Source: Acidobacteriaceae bacterium (GTDB taxonomy: Bacteria; Acidobacteriota; Terriglobia; Terriglobales; Acidobacteriaceae). From it: a stretch of 6,446 bases of DNA. A model generated the notes under the pieces. The model had not been told where the DNA came from. It was given only the letters and a program-made list of their open reading frames with translations, and did not search any database. Location: the NCBI GenBank assembly GCA_030044455.1, contig JASHVU010000263.1, forward strand, positions 1 to 6,446, written 5' to 3'. Of the stretch, positions 1 to 5,540 are shown piece by piece. Both the position numbers and the translations under genes were made by a program. Position 1 is the stretch's first letter. The number at the start of each line of letters is the position of its first letter.

Positions 1-172
1 AGAAGGTGCAGTACTCGGTGCAGAAGTTGGTGTAGTTGATGTTGCGATCGATGATGTAGGTGACCACGCCTTCCGGGTGCAGGCGGCGGCGCACGGCGTC
101 AGCCTCAAAACCCAGGCCGATGAGGTCGGGAGATTGGAAATGGTCGAGCGCCTCTTGGCGGGTCAGGGACAT
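1..172 (-). CDS. mqnC: Cyclic dehypoxanthine futalosine synthase, N-terminal fragment (radical SAM, menaquinone synthesis)
   Basis: Only the first 57 codons are in the window; the rest lies beyond the left edge. The minus-strand reading begins MSLTRQEALDHF, continues with a segment ending AVRRRLHPEGVVTYI, then IDRNINYTNFCTEYCTF. The IDRNINYTN block directly before CxxxC is characteristic of MqnC, which cyclises dehypoxanthine futalosine in the futalosine route to menaquinone. The two visible cysteines (about residues 51 and 55) are the first two of the radical-SAM CxxxCxxC iron-sulfur motif; the third would be the next residue, just outside the window. MqnE and the CofG/CofH enzymes share the 'INYTN-C' theme, but the preceding YIIDRN favours MqnC. 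The ATG at 172 is the only sensible start. There is no obvious Shine-Dalgarno, and a TAAAAT hexamer lies 7-12 bases upstream, so the message may be leaderless or nearly so. Confidence 0.85.
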   Translation of the reverse strand, partial: MSLTRQEALDHFQSPDLIGLGFEADAVRRRLHPEGVVTYIIDRNINYTNFCTEYCTF

Positions 173-178
173 AATGCG

Positions 179-184
179 ATTTTA
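179..184 (-). promoter_or_regulatory. Candidate -10 box for mqnC (leaderless start possible)
   Basis: On the minus strand TAAAAT occupies 184 to 179, five of six bases matching TATAAT, and is followed by only six bases before the mqnC ATG. If used, transcription would begin at or within a few bases of the start codon. This fits the absence of a purine-rich ribosome-binding site. A -35 element is weak: CTGACT at 209-204, with a long 19-base spacer. This is inference from sequence only. Confidence 0.25.
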
Positions 185-210
185 GCAAGCCAGCAAGTCA
201 GTGAGTCAGC

Positions 211-250
211 GTGCCCTCCCGGGTCCCCGAATGCAAGGGACCAGGGGCAC
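211..250. repeat. Nested stem-loop upstream of mqnC
   Basis: Two perfect 6-bp stems are nested. The outer stem is GTGCCC (211-216) with GGGCAC (245-250). The inner stem is GGTCCC (222-227) with GGGACC (237-242), closing a 9-base loop. The asymmetric interior loop has five bases on the left and two on the right. No T-run follows in either direction, so it is not a standard intrinsic terminator. It lies 39 bases upstream of the mqnC start; it could be a regulatory structure, a repeat unit or chance in GC-rich DNA. Confidence 0.45.
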
Positions 251-462
251 CTGCCAGGGCTCAGCGATCAGGGGTCAAGGGAGAACGAAACATTTCTGCG
301 CGGCGGGGGTCCAAGACTATAGGTGCGGGGTTCCCGTGCCCTTTTTACCGCGGAAGAGAAAAAGCCCCTTATAAATCAGCGGTCGCCGCTGGGTACGTTC
401 GAGATTTGATTTGGTGGAAATGCCGCTGAAAAGAATAAAGAAGTCGATAAATGCGCGGACGA

Positions 463-483
463 AGCCCTTGCGGGCTGGTTTTT
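463..483 (+). terminator. Small hairpin with T-run, weak terminator candidate
   Basis: AGCCC (463-467), loop TTGC, GGGCT (472-476), then GG and five T (479-483). The stem is only 5 bp. An alternative hairpin, GGCTG (473-477) with CAGCC (484-488), would use the T-run as its loop. No plus-strand gene is recognised upstream, so if it is a terminator it would end an unidentified short transcript. The pairing is visible; the function is uncertain. Confidence 0.3.
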
Positions 484-560
484 CAGCCGTTTGAGCCGAG
501 TTCATGGCTGGTTGCCCCTACGGGAAATTTGTTTGATATGACTACCACCTTTGTTGGAGA

Positions 561-583
561 TGCAACCGGCGGGTTCGGTTGCA
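561..583. repeat. Perfect 8-bp stem-loop
   Basis: TGCAACCG (561-568) pairs exactly with CGGTTGCA (576-583) around the 7-base loop GCGGGTT. No T-tract follows on either strand. It abuts the larger palindromic element starting at 584, so the two may be parts of one structured unit. Confidence 0.6.
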
Positions 584-710
584 GAATCTTATCCAGGGAA
601 AGGTGGATTCCCACGCGGCGCCGCACAGTGGTTGGGCCGGGCGGCGCTCCCAAACAGGGCGGTAGCCCGGATGCCGCGTAAAAGAGCCTTTCTCTGGATC
701 AAGGAGATTC
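584..710. repeat. Composite palindromic element 3' of galE
   Basis: A set of concentric inverted repeats. From outside in: GAATC (584-588) with GATTC (706-710); a 13-base arm ATCCAGGGAAAGG (591-603) with CCTTTCTCTGGAT (687-699), 12 of 13 paired, the exception being a G597-T693 pair; ACGCGGC (613-619) with GCCGCGT (673-679), perfect; and CCGGGC (637-642) with GCCCGG (665-670), perfect. TTGGG (632-636) with CCCAA (649-653) is an alternative centre. The whole folds into one long imperfect hairpin of about 127 bases. The galE stop codon is about 35 bases from its edge, so it would form in the galE 3' untranslated RNA. The size and nested arms resemble REP/BIME-like intergenic repeats. Dispersal cannot be judged from a single copy. 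Confidence 0.6.
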
Positions 711-744
711 ACGCTGCGGGGCGGCAAGAGACGGAATTCCCTGG

Positions 745-1746
745 TTACACTCCGTAGAGTCTCTTGTGCCAGGCCCAGGCAGTGCGAAGGATGTCATCCA
801 GGTGCGTGTAGCGCGGCCTCCAGCCGAGCTCATGGATGGCTCTTTCGGAGCTGGCTACGAGCACTGCTGGGTCGCCCGCGCGTCGGGGACAGACCTCGAC
901 CGGGATGGGATGTCCGGTAATCCGCCGGGCAGACTCAATGACTTCCTGGACGCTAAAGCCTTTGCCGTTGCCAAGGTTGAAGATGAGCCGGTCACGTGTA
1001 CCAAGTGCATTGAGGGCGAGAAGATGGGCATCGGCAAGGTCAGAGACGTGGATGTAGTCGCGGATGCAGGTGCCGTCCGGAGTGCTGTAGTCGTCTCCAA
1101 ACACGCGTATCGAGGCCCGGCGGCCCGCGGCCACATCGAGGATAAGCGGGATGAGATGCGTTTCCGGTGTATGCGCTTCGCCGCGAGTGACGCCATTTGT
1201 GAATTCGGGAGCTCCGGCGACGTTGAAGTAGCGGAGCGACGCGTATCGGAAGCCGTGAATGCGGTTGAACCAGGCGAGCATTTGTTCGACCATCAGCTTG
1301 GACTCACCGTAGGCGTTGGTGGGCTTGAGTTGGGCATCCTCGGGGATGGGCACCGAGTCCGGCTCGCCGTAAACAGCCGCAGTGGAAGAAAAAACAATCC
1401 GGCGGGGTCCGGAAGAAAGCATGGCTTCAAGAAGAGAAAGGGTTCCGGCCGTGTTATTACGGAAAAACTGCTCGGGATGGAGCATCGATTCGCCGGCTTC
1501 AATAAGTGCTGCGAAGTGCAGCACGGCGTCGAAGGGGTGGTTACTTTGGTTTGCCGAGACAAAGATGGCTTCGATGCCCGCGCGGTCGGCCAAATCGCCC
1601 TGAACAAACTCGATGCTGGGCGGAAGCAGCTCCCGCCGCCCGTGGCTCAAATTGTCGAAAATCAGTGGGTTATGCCCATTCTTAGCAAGCATGTTTGCGA
1701 CAGTACCACCTATGTACCCGGCGCCTCCAGTTATCAGCACTTTCAC
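745..1746 (-). CDS. galE: UDP-glucose 4-epimerase
   Basis: Interconverts UDP-glucose and UDP-galactose in the cytoplasm using bound NAD; it serves galactose use and supplies sugars for surface polysaccharide. This is an extended SDR protein of 333 residues, the usual length. Visible features, numbered from the start chosen here: the Rossmann loop GGAGYIG (residues 7-13), the acidic end of beta-2 in IFDNLSHG, HFAALIEAGES, FSSTAAVYG (about 119-127, Thr where E. coli GalE has the catalytic Ser), the catalytic pair in YGESK (Tyr146, Lys150), LRYFNVAGA, and the GalE signature DDYSTPDGTCIRDYIHVSDLADAH split over about 218-241. The start chosen is GTG at 1746 (VKVLITGGAGYIG), 11 bases after an AAAGGA site (1763-1758). 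A GTG at 1755 adds three residues but sits only two bases from that site. It is the sole gene on this strand between two gene-free stretches, so it is probably monocistronic. Confidence 0.95.
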   Translation of the reverse strand: MKVLITGGAGYIGGTVANMLAKNGHNPLIFDNLSHGRRELLPPSIEFVQGDLADRAGIEAIFVSANQSNHPFDAVLHFAALIEAGESMLHPEQFFRNNTAGTLSLLEAMLSSGPRRIVFSSTAAVYGEPDSVPIPEDAQLKPTNAYGESKLMVEQMLAWFNRIHGFRYASLRYFNVAGAPEFTNGVTRGEAHTPETHLIPLILDVAAGRRASIRVFGDDYSTPDGTCIRDYIHVSDLADAHLLALNALGTRDRLIFNLGNGKGFSVQEVIESARRITGHPIPVEVCPRRAGDPAVLVASSERAIHELGWRPRYTHLDDILRTAWAWHKRLYGV

Positions 1747-1772
1747 AAAAAACACTGTCCTTTCGCGAGCAG

Positions 1773-1787
1773 TTTAGGTAACCTAAA
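1773..1787. promoter_or_regulatory. Perfect 7-bp dyad upstream of galE, operator candidate
   Basis: TTTAGGT (1773-1779), a single central base, then ACCTAAA (1781-1787): a perfect inverted repeat with 7-bp arms. It lies 26-41 bases upstream of the chosen galE GTG, just upstream of the ribosome-binding site, where a dimeric repressor could block transcription. The one-base spacer makes a DNA-level protein site more likely than an RNA hairpin. I cannot name the regulator. Confidence 0.45.
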
Positions 1788-1799
1788 GTCTATTACAGT

Positions 1800-1815
1800 A
1801 GTCTGTGGTCAGACT
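1800..1815. promoter_or_regulatory. Second dyad upstream of galE
   Basis: AGTCTG (1800-1805), spacer TGGT, CAGACT (1810-1815): perfect 6-bp arms. It lies 12 bases beyond the TTTAGGT dyad, on the far side from galE. It could be a second operator half, an activator site or a 5' leader hairpin. No convincing -35/-10 pair for galE could be placed around it. The pairing is visible; the role is inferred. Confidence 0.3.
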
Positions 1816-2263
1816 GCCGGGAGTAGGTTGCAAATTGGCCTCCCGCACCTGCCGCTCATCCAACGGATCCGTGATGAAAACAATCATGTGACCGGTGAGC
1901 GACGGGATGGTTTGATGCTTGCATTTTGCGACCGGGAATTTGAATCTCCGATCGCTGTTGAGGAAAGTGGTTTCCACTTGCCTGGCTCCTTGGATCGAAG
2001 TTGGAGAAGCAAGATGATCCGAGGCATGAAAGAGTTGAGACCCACGGCATCGAGCGGCAGTGCGTTCACCACGCCGCATTTGAGCGGGTTATCCCTGCTC
2101 ATCGCAAACAATGAGAACTTTAACAGGAAACAGGAAGTTGATCCCCCTACGTCTGCACTTTTTGAGCAATCGATACCAGGCTTGGCGGCCGGGTATTCAC
2201 GGAACATTTAGAACGGATGTGACATGAAACGCGCAACCAAGATCGAAAACGGGAAGATGATGC

Positions 2264-2291
2264 TTGACAAAAAGCAGCGTGAGAATGTTAC
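2264..2291 (+). promoter_or_regulatory. Weak promoter candidate for the TonB-like gene
   Basis: A perfect TTGACA (2264-2269) is followed after 16 bases by TGTTAC (2286-2291), which matches only three positions of TATAAT. It would give a 5' leader of roughly 70 bases before the ATG at 2367. The -35 is convincing by itself; the -10 is poor, so the assignment is tentative. Confidence 0.25.
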
Positions 2292-2366
2292 GGACAGCGG
2301 TCTCCCGCCAAGCCAAATTTGACCAATTCTGCGCCGTGGTAGCGGCCTGAAGCGAGGACGTATTAC

Positions 2367-3413
2367 ATGTCGATGAGTTATTATCCCGGCCGGTTAACCT
2401 TCGGAATGCTCCCTGAGCCCGAAGGCCGGTCCGCATCTTTTATTACCAGCGCGGTCATCAATGGGAGCATTCTTGCGCTGATTCTTCTCGTCAGCATGAT
2501 GGCTAAACAAGTAATCCAGCGTCATTACGAAGTGACGACGCTGATTGCGCCCACAACGCCACCCCCGCCAGAGCCAAAGGTGAAGCCGATACCTCCTCCC
2601 AAGCTTCCACCTCCGCCACAACCCCCCAAGCTCGAGCTGCAACCCAAGATGATCCAAATGCCGAAGCCGAAGCCTGAGCCGAAGCCGGTGCAATTGGAAG
2701 CCAAGCTGACGATGCCTGAGATCAAGCAGGCCAAGCCAAACATCATCATGATGCCGCAGCCCAAGGCGGCGCTGACAGCGGCCATGCCGGCGCAGGACAA
2801 GTCGGTGAAGCCATCGACGGCGCCCGTACACCTTGGCCAGACCTTCGGCGTGAAGCCCAATCCCTATGCGACCAGACCGGCGACCGTGGCGGCAATCGGC
2901 AACCCGTATGGCGGCATGAATGGGCCGGCTGTAGCGCCGCATGGAGTGGTTGGATCGACGGGCATTGGTAACGGGCTGAGATCGGGCTCAAACTCCGGAG
3001 TGGTTGGCCGCGTAGCATCGGCAGGGATTCCAGGAGCAACGACCGGTTCACCCAATGGATCTTCCTACGGTAAGGTGGGCTCGGCGGGTATTCCCACAGC
3101 GCAGACCGTTGCAGCGACGGTACCCCAGGCAACGGTTCAGCCCGCAACGACGAGCCTCGAAGTGCTGTCGAAGCCGCCTGTGCAATACACTGCCGCCGCA
3201 CGACAGCAGAAGATCCAGGGCGACGTGGTTTTGCGCGTAACCTTTACGGCCAACGGCCAGGTGATTGTGCAAGGCGTAGTGCGCGGTCTGGGCTACGGAC
3301 TCGACGAGGAAGCCCGCCGCGTAGCGCAGGAAATCAGATTCCGTCCGGCTACCCGGGACGGGCGCCCCGTGGACATGACAACCAATATTGTTATTACCTT
3401 TCAACTGGCATAG
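2367..3413 (+). CDS. TonB family energy transducer
   Basis: Inner-membrane-anchored periplasmic protein that would pass proton-motive energy from an ExbB/ExbD motor to outer-membrane TonB-dependent transporters. It has 348 residues. A short cytoplasmic N-terminus is followed by one membrane segment (about 25-46, ITSAVINGSILALILLVSMM). Residues about 62-130 are rich in Pro, Lys and Glu (PPPPEPKVKP, PKPKPEPKP), the extended periplasm-spanning arm. Residues about 176-245 are Gly/Ser-rich with loose repeats (GVVGSTGIG, GRVASAGIP, GKVGSAGIP). The C-terminal TonB domain (about 263-348) has KPPVQYTAAARQQKIQGDV and ends in DMTTNIVITFQLA. A GAGGA site (2354-2358) sits 8 bases before the ATG; a second ATG two codons on is also possible. 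ExbB/ExbD and a receptor are not in the window. No terminator is seen before the next gene, 135 bp downstream, so they may share a transcript. Which TonB paralogue this is cannot be told. Confidence 0.85.
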   Translation: MSMSYYPGRLTFGMLPEPEGRSASFITSAVINGSILALILLVSMMAKQVIQRHYEVTTLIAPTTPPPPEPKVKPIPPPKLPPPPQPPKLELQPKMIQMPKPKPEPKPVQLEAKLTMPEIKQAKPNIIMMPQPKAALTAAMPAQDKSVKPSTAPVHLGQTFGVKPNPYATRPATVAAIGNPYGGMNGPAVAPHGVVGSTGIGNGLRSGSNSGVVGRVASAGIPGATTGSPNGSSYGKVGSAGIPTAQTVAATVPQATVQPATTSLEVLSKPPVQYTAAARQQKIQGDVVLRVTFTANGQVIVQGVVRGLGYGLDEEARRVAQEIRFRPATRDGRPVDMTTNIVITFQLA

Positions 3414-3548
3414 GGTTCAAGGATTAGGATTCAACTAGCGGCAATGTTTCGCCGGGACCCGGATTCAAGGTCTGAACCTCAACGGCATGCCCCAGAGGCG
3501 CAGCCAGATGAGAGGCAGGACCGGAAAGTATTCACCTAGGAGCTTGCA

Positions 3549-5477
3549 ATGACATTTCGGAAGACGATCCCCCTAACCTTCCTTATCCTCGCTCTGGGCA
3601 CGACGTGCGCGTCTGCGAAGAGACAACCAAAATATCAGCAGTCACGCACGCTGACGCCGGAGCAGGCAGCTCTCGTTGAAAGGGCTGTAGGTCGCGAGAA
3701 AGTACTGATCAAGGCCATTCAGCAGCGCACGCCGCTGGTTGAAACCTACATTCAAGACACGCGACCCGATGTGAAGCTTTACGAAGTTCCGGTGGACGAC
3801 CAGTACATGCTGAGCCGGGTGGACTTCGGCAAGGGGTTTTTCGACAAGGAATACAGCCCCCGGTCTGAGGCGAAGAAAGGCTGGTTCAAGGGCTCGTTTG
3901 GGGCCATTACAGGGCTGACCAGGGCGCTGGGCCTGGAGAAGTTCACGTACTCGCCCACCGGCTTCATGCAGATGATGTTCATCGACCCGAACGGATTCGA
4001 TCAGCAGCATTACGTGTTCAGCTTTGTGCGGCGCGAATTTCTGGGTTCGGTGCGCACCTGGGTTTTCGACGTGCATCCCAAGGTGGATGTGCGCGGGATG
4101 GGCAGGTTCTACGGGCGCATCTGGATTGAGGACCAGGATGGCAACGTGGTGCGTTTCAACGGCACCTACACGGGACCGACATCAGAGGATTCTTCAAAGT
4201 ACTACTTCCACTTCGACAGCTGGCGGATGAATGTGCAGCCGGGCATTTGGCTGCCGGTTGCGGTCTATGTTGAAGAGACGCATCGCGTCGACACCGAACA
4301 GAAATCACTGGGATTGAAAGCGCAGACCCACTTCTGGGGCTACAGCCTGAAGCTGCCCACGCGTGACAGCGAAAATGTGAGCGTGAAGGTTGACGACGCT
4401 GTGGACCAGAGCGACGACTCGGGAGATGTGGGTCCGCTGCAGGCCTCACGCATGTGGATTACGCAGGCAGAAGACAATGTGATCGACCGCCTGGTCGAGG
4501 CCGGACTCGTAGCCCCGCTCACTCCGGGCGGGTACGAAGAGAAGGTGCTGGGCCAGATCGTAATCAACCTGGTGGTGCCCAATAACCTCGCCTTCACCGA
4601 CCAGATTCACTGCCGCGTGCTGCTGACCGACACGATTGAAGCCACGACGGTCGGCAACACCATCCTGGTGAGTAAAGGATTGCTGGATTCGCTGCCGAAC
4701 GAGCCCGCGATCGCGTCGGTCATTGCGATGGAACTGGCGCACATTGCGCTCGGCCACCATATCGATACTCGCTACGCATTCAACGACCGGCTGCTCTTCC
4801 CCGATGAAACGACCTTCCAGCGCATAGACATGTATCACAGCGACGTGGATAACGCGACGGCAGCGAAGAAGGCGATGGAGTACCTGGAGAATTCGATGTA
4901 CAAGGACCAGTTGCCTATGGCTGGCCTTTACTACGAGCAGCTGGCGGATCGCGGACACGTGTTGAAGTCGCTGAACACTCCCAAGCTGGGTGACAGCCTT
5001 CTGAAGCCCGACGGCACGCCGTGGATGGCCGACCTGGAGCATATGGCGCCCAAGATCAACTGGGACGACCTGACACAGCGGCCAACCAATCCGCTGGGTA
5101 GCTGGCTTAAGACCGATCCCTGGGACGACAAGGTTCACATGTTGAACGCCAAGCTATACGCGCCAATGAATGCGCGCGACAAGATGCCGTTTGAGGTGAC
5201 GCCAATCTTCTACAAGCTGCAGCGGTACGATGTGGCGAATGCTGAGCCTGCCCCGACCGCCCCTACGACTCCGGCCGCCGCTCCGGCAGGTAACGGCGAT
5301 CAGCCCGCCGCCACTCCTGACAACAGTCAACCGGCTGCTCCTACCGCGCCGCAGCCAACAGGAGCAAACACACCTGCGAACGCTCCGGCCCAGGACCCAC
5401 AGCCGCCTGCAACATCTCCGGCGCAGAACCAGCAACAGCCCCAGCAGCAGCAGCCTGCTGCGCCGAATCCGCAGTAA
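3549..5477 (+). CDS. Secreted M48-like protein with degenerate zinc site (probable pseudo-peptidase)
   Basis: 642 residues. A Sec signal peptide (hydrophobic core about 7-19, likely cut after CASA at 20-23; no lipobox around Cys20) predicts export. Residues about 70-270 form an unassigned, aromatic- and beta-rich domain (GRFYGRIWIEDQDGNVVRFN about 185-204, then FDSWRMNVQPGIWLP at 222-236), somewhat reminiscent of LolA-like folds; that is a guess. Residues about 328-470 resemble an M48 peptidase core: GNTILVSKGLLDSL, then VIAMELAHIALGHHIDT. The HExxH motif reads MELAH (394-398), so the first zinc ligand His is Met while Glu395 and His398 remain. The expected downstream ExxAD block appears as NATAAKKA (435-442), lacking its Glu and Asp. 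Residues about 566-642 are a Pro/Ala/Gln/Thr tail ending in Q-rich repeats, probably disordered. A strong AGGAG (3538-3542) lies six bases before the ATG. A terminator follows at 5489. Proteolytic activity is doubtful; a binding or scaffold role is inferred. Confidence 0.75.
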   Translation: MTFRKTIPLTFLILALGTTCASAKRQPKYQQSRTLTPEQAALVERAVGREKVLIKAIQQRTPLVETYIQDTRPDVKLYEVPVDDQYMLSRVDFGKGFFDKEYSPRSEAKKGWFKGSFGAITGLTRALGLEKFTYSPTGFMQMMFIDPNGFDQQHYVFSFVRREFLGSVRTWVFDVHPKVDVRGMGRFYGRIWIEDQDGNVVRFNGTYTGPTSEDSSKYYFHFDSWRMNVQPGIWLPVAVYVEETHRVDTEQKSLGLKAQTHFWGYSLKLPTRDSENVSVKVDDAVDQSDDSGDVGPLQASRMWITQAEDNVIDRLVEAGLVAPLTPGGYEEKVLGQIVINLVVPNNLAFTDQIHCRVLLTDTIEATTVGNTILVSKGLLDSLPNEPAIASVIAMELAHIALGHHIDTRYAFNDRLLFPDETTFQRIDMYHSDVDNATAAKKAMEYLENSMYKDQLPMAGLYYEQLADRGHVLKSLNTPKLGDSLLKPDGTPWMADLEHMAPKINWDDLTQRPTNPLGSWLKTDPWDDKVHMLNAKLYAPMNARDKMPFEVTPIFYKLQRYDVANAEPAPTAPTTPAAAPAGNGDQPAATPDNSQPAAPTAPQPTGANTPANAPAQDPQPPATSPAQNQQQPQQQQPAAPNPQ

Positions 5478-5488
5478 GAGAATAAATG

Positions 5489-5529
5489 AGCCCGGACTGG
5501 TTTGCATTGAAACAGCCGGCCGGGCTTTT
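5489..5529 (+). terminator. Rho-independent terminator after the M48-like gene
   Basis: AGCCCGG (5489-5495) pairs perfectly with CCGGGCT (5520-5526), and the stem runs directly into a T-run (TTTT at 5526-5529). The 24-base interior can fold further as GTTT (5500-5503) with AAAC (5510-5513), extended by CT/AG around one bulged G. It begins 11 bases after the stop codon and would end the transcript carrying the TonB-like and M48-like genes, separating it from the outer-membrane protein gene. Confidence 0.8.
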
Positions 5530-5540
5530 CACTCGCGGAT

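Larger units (their letters stand above)
173..744. other. Gene-poor intergenic region between mqnC and galE
   Basis: About 570 bases with no open frame that I can link to a protein family; the short frames here have no recognisable domain or good ribosome-binding site. The content is mainly secondary structure: a nested hairpin at 211-250, a CTTTTT/AAAAAG inverted repeat at 341-346/359-364, a 6-bp stem CAGCGG-TCG-CCGCTG at 377-391, a hairpin with a T-run at 463-483, an 8-bp stem at 561-583 and a composite palindrome at 584-710. Both flanking genes are read leftwards, so this is the galE 3' side and the mqnC 5' side. It may hold the galE transcript end, the mqnC promoter and possibly a dispersed palindromic element. 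Confidence 0.6.
1788..2366. other. Divergent intergenic region between galE and the TonB gene
   Basis: About 580 bases between the galE start (minus) and the TonB-like gene start (plus). No frame gives a recognisable complete protein. A long plus-strand frame crosses this region but is mostly antisense to galE and not credible. On the minus strand a 98-codon frame (2079-1783) has a plausible-looking C-terminal half including HMIVFITDPLDER, but no good ribosome-binding site and no domain I can assign; it could be decayed coding sequence. Other contents are the two galE-side dyads, an overlapping dyad AAGTGG-TTT-CCACTT at 1965-1979, and a TTGACA hexamer at 2264. Confidence 0.5.

Noticed and set aside
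683..698. Simple AGAG-CTCT hairpin with TTTT on the minus strand as the galE terminator
   Set aside because: Only a 4-bp stem, and its bases overlap the much stronger 13-bp arm pairing of the larger palindrome.
766..2211. 481-codon plus-strand open frame
   Set aside because: For about two thirds of its length it is antisense to galE, which has every family motif; its own translation has no domain-like pattern and no ribosome-binding site. It arises from the codon bias of galE on the other strand.
2394..2942. 182-codon minus-strand frame rich in Arg, His, Leu and Gly
   Set aside because: It is the complement of the Pro/Lys-rich arm of the TonB-like protein; low-complexity composition is inherited from the sense strand.
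3452..3462. CCGGG-A-CCCGG hairpin between the TonB-like and M48-like genes as a terminator
   Set aside because: The one-base loop is not feasible for a full RNA stem and no T-run follows; the short GGATTCAA direct repeats (3427-3434 and 3461-3468) nearby also gave no clear function.
3596..3620. Lipoprotein signal on the M48-like protein (Cys20)
   Set aside because: The residues before Cys20 are GTT, not a lipobox of the L-A/S-G/A-C type; cleavage after CASA by signal peptidase I fits better.
4446..5138. 230-codon minus-strand open frame
   Set aside because: Lies entirely antisense to the M48-like gene, which has a signal peptide, strong ribosome-binding site and terminator; the antisense product looks like a shadow translation.
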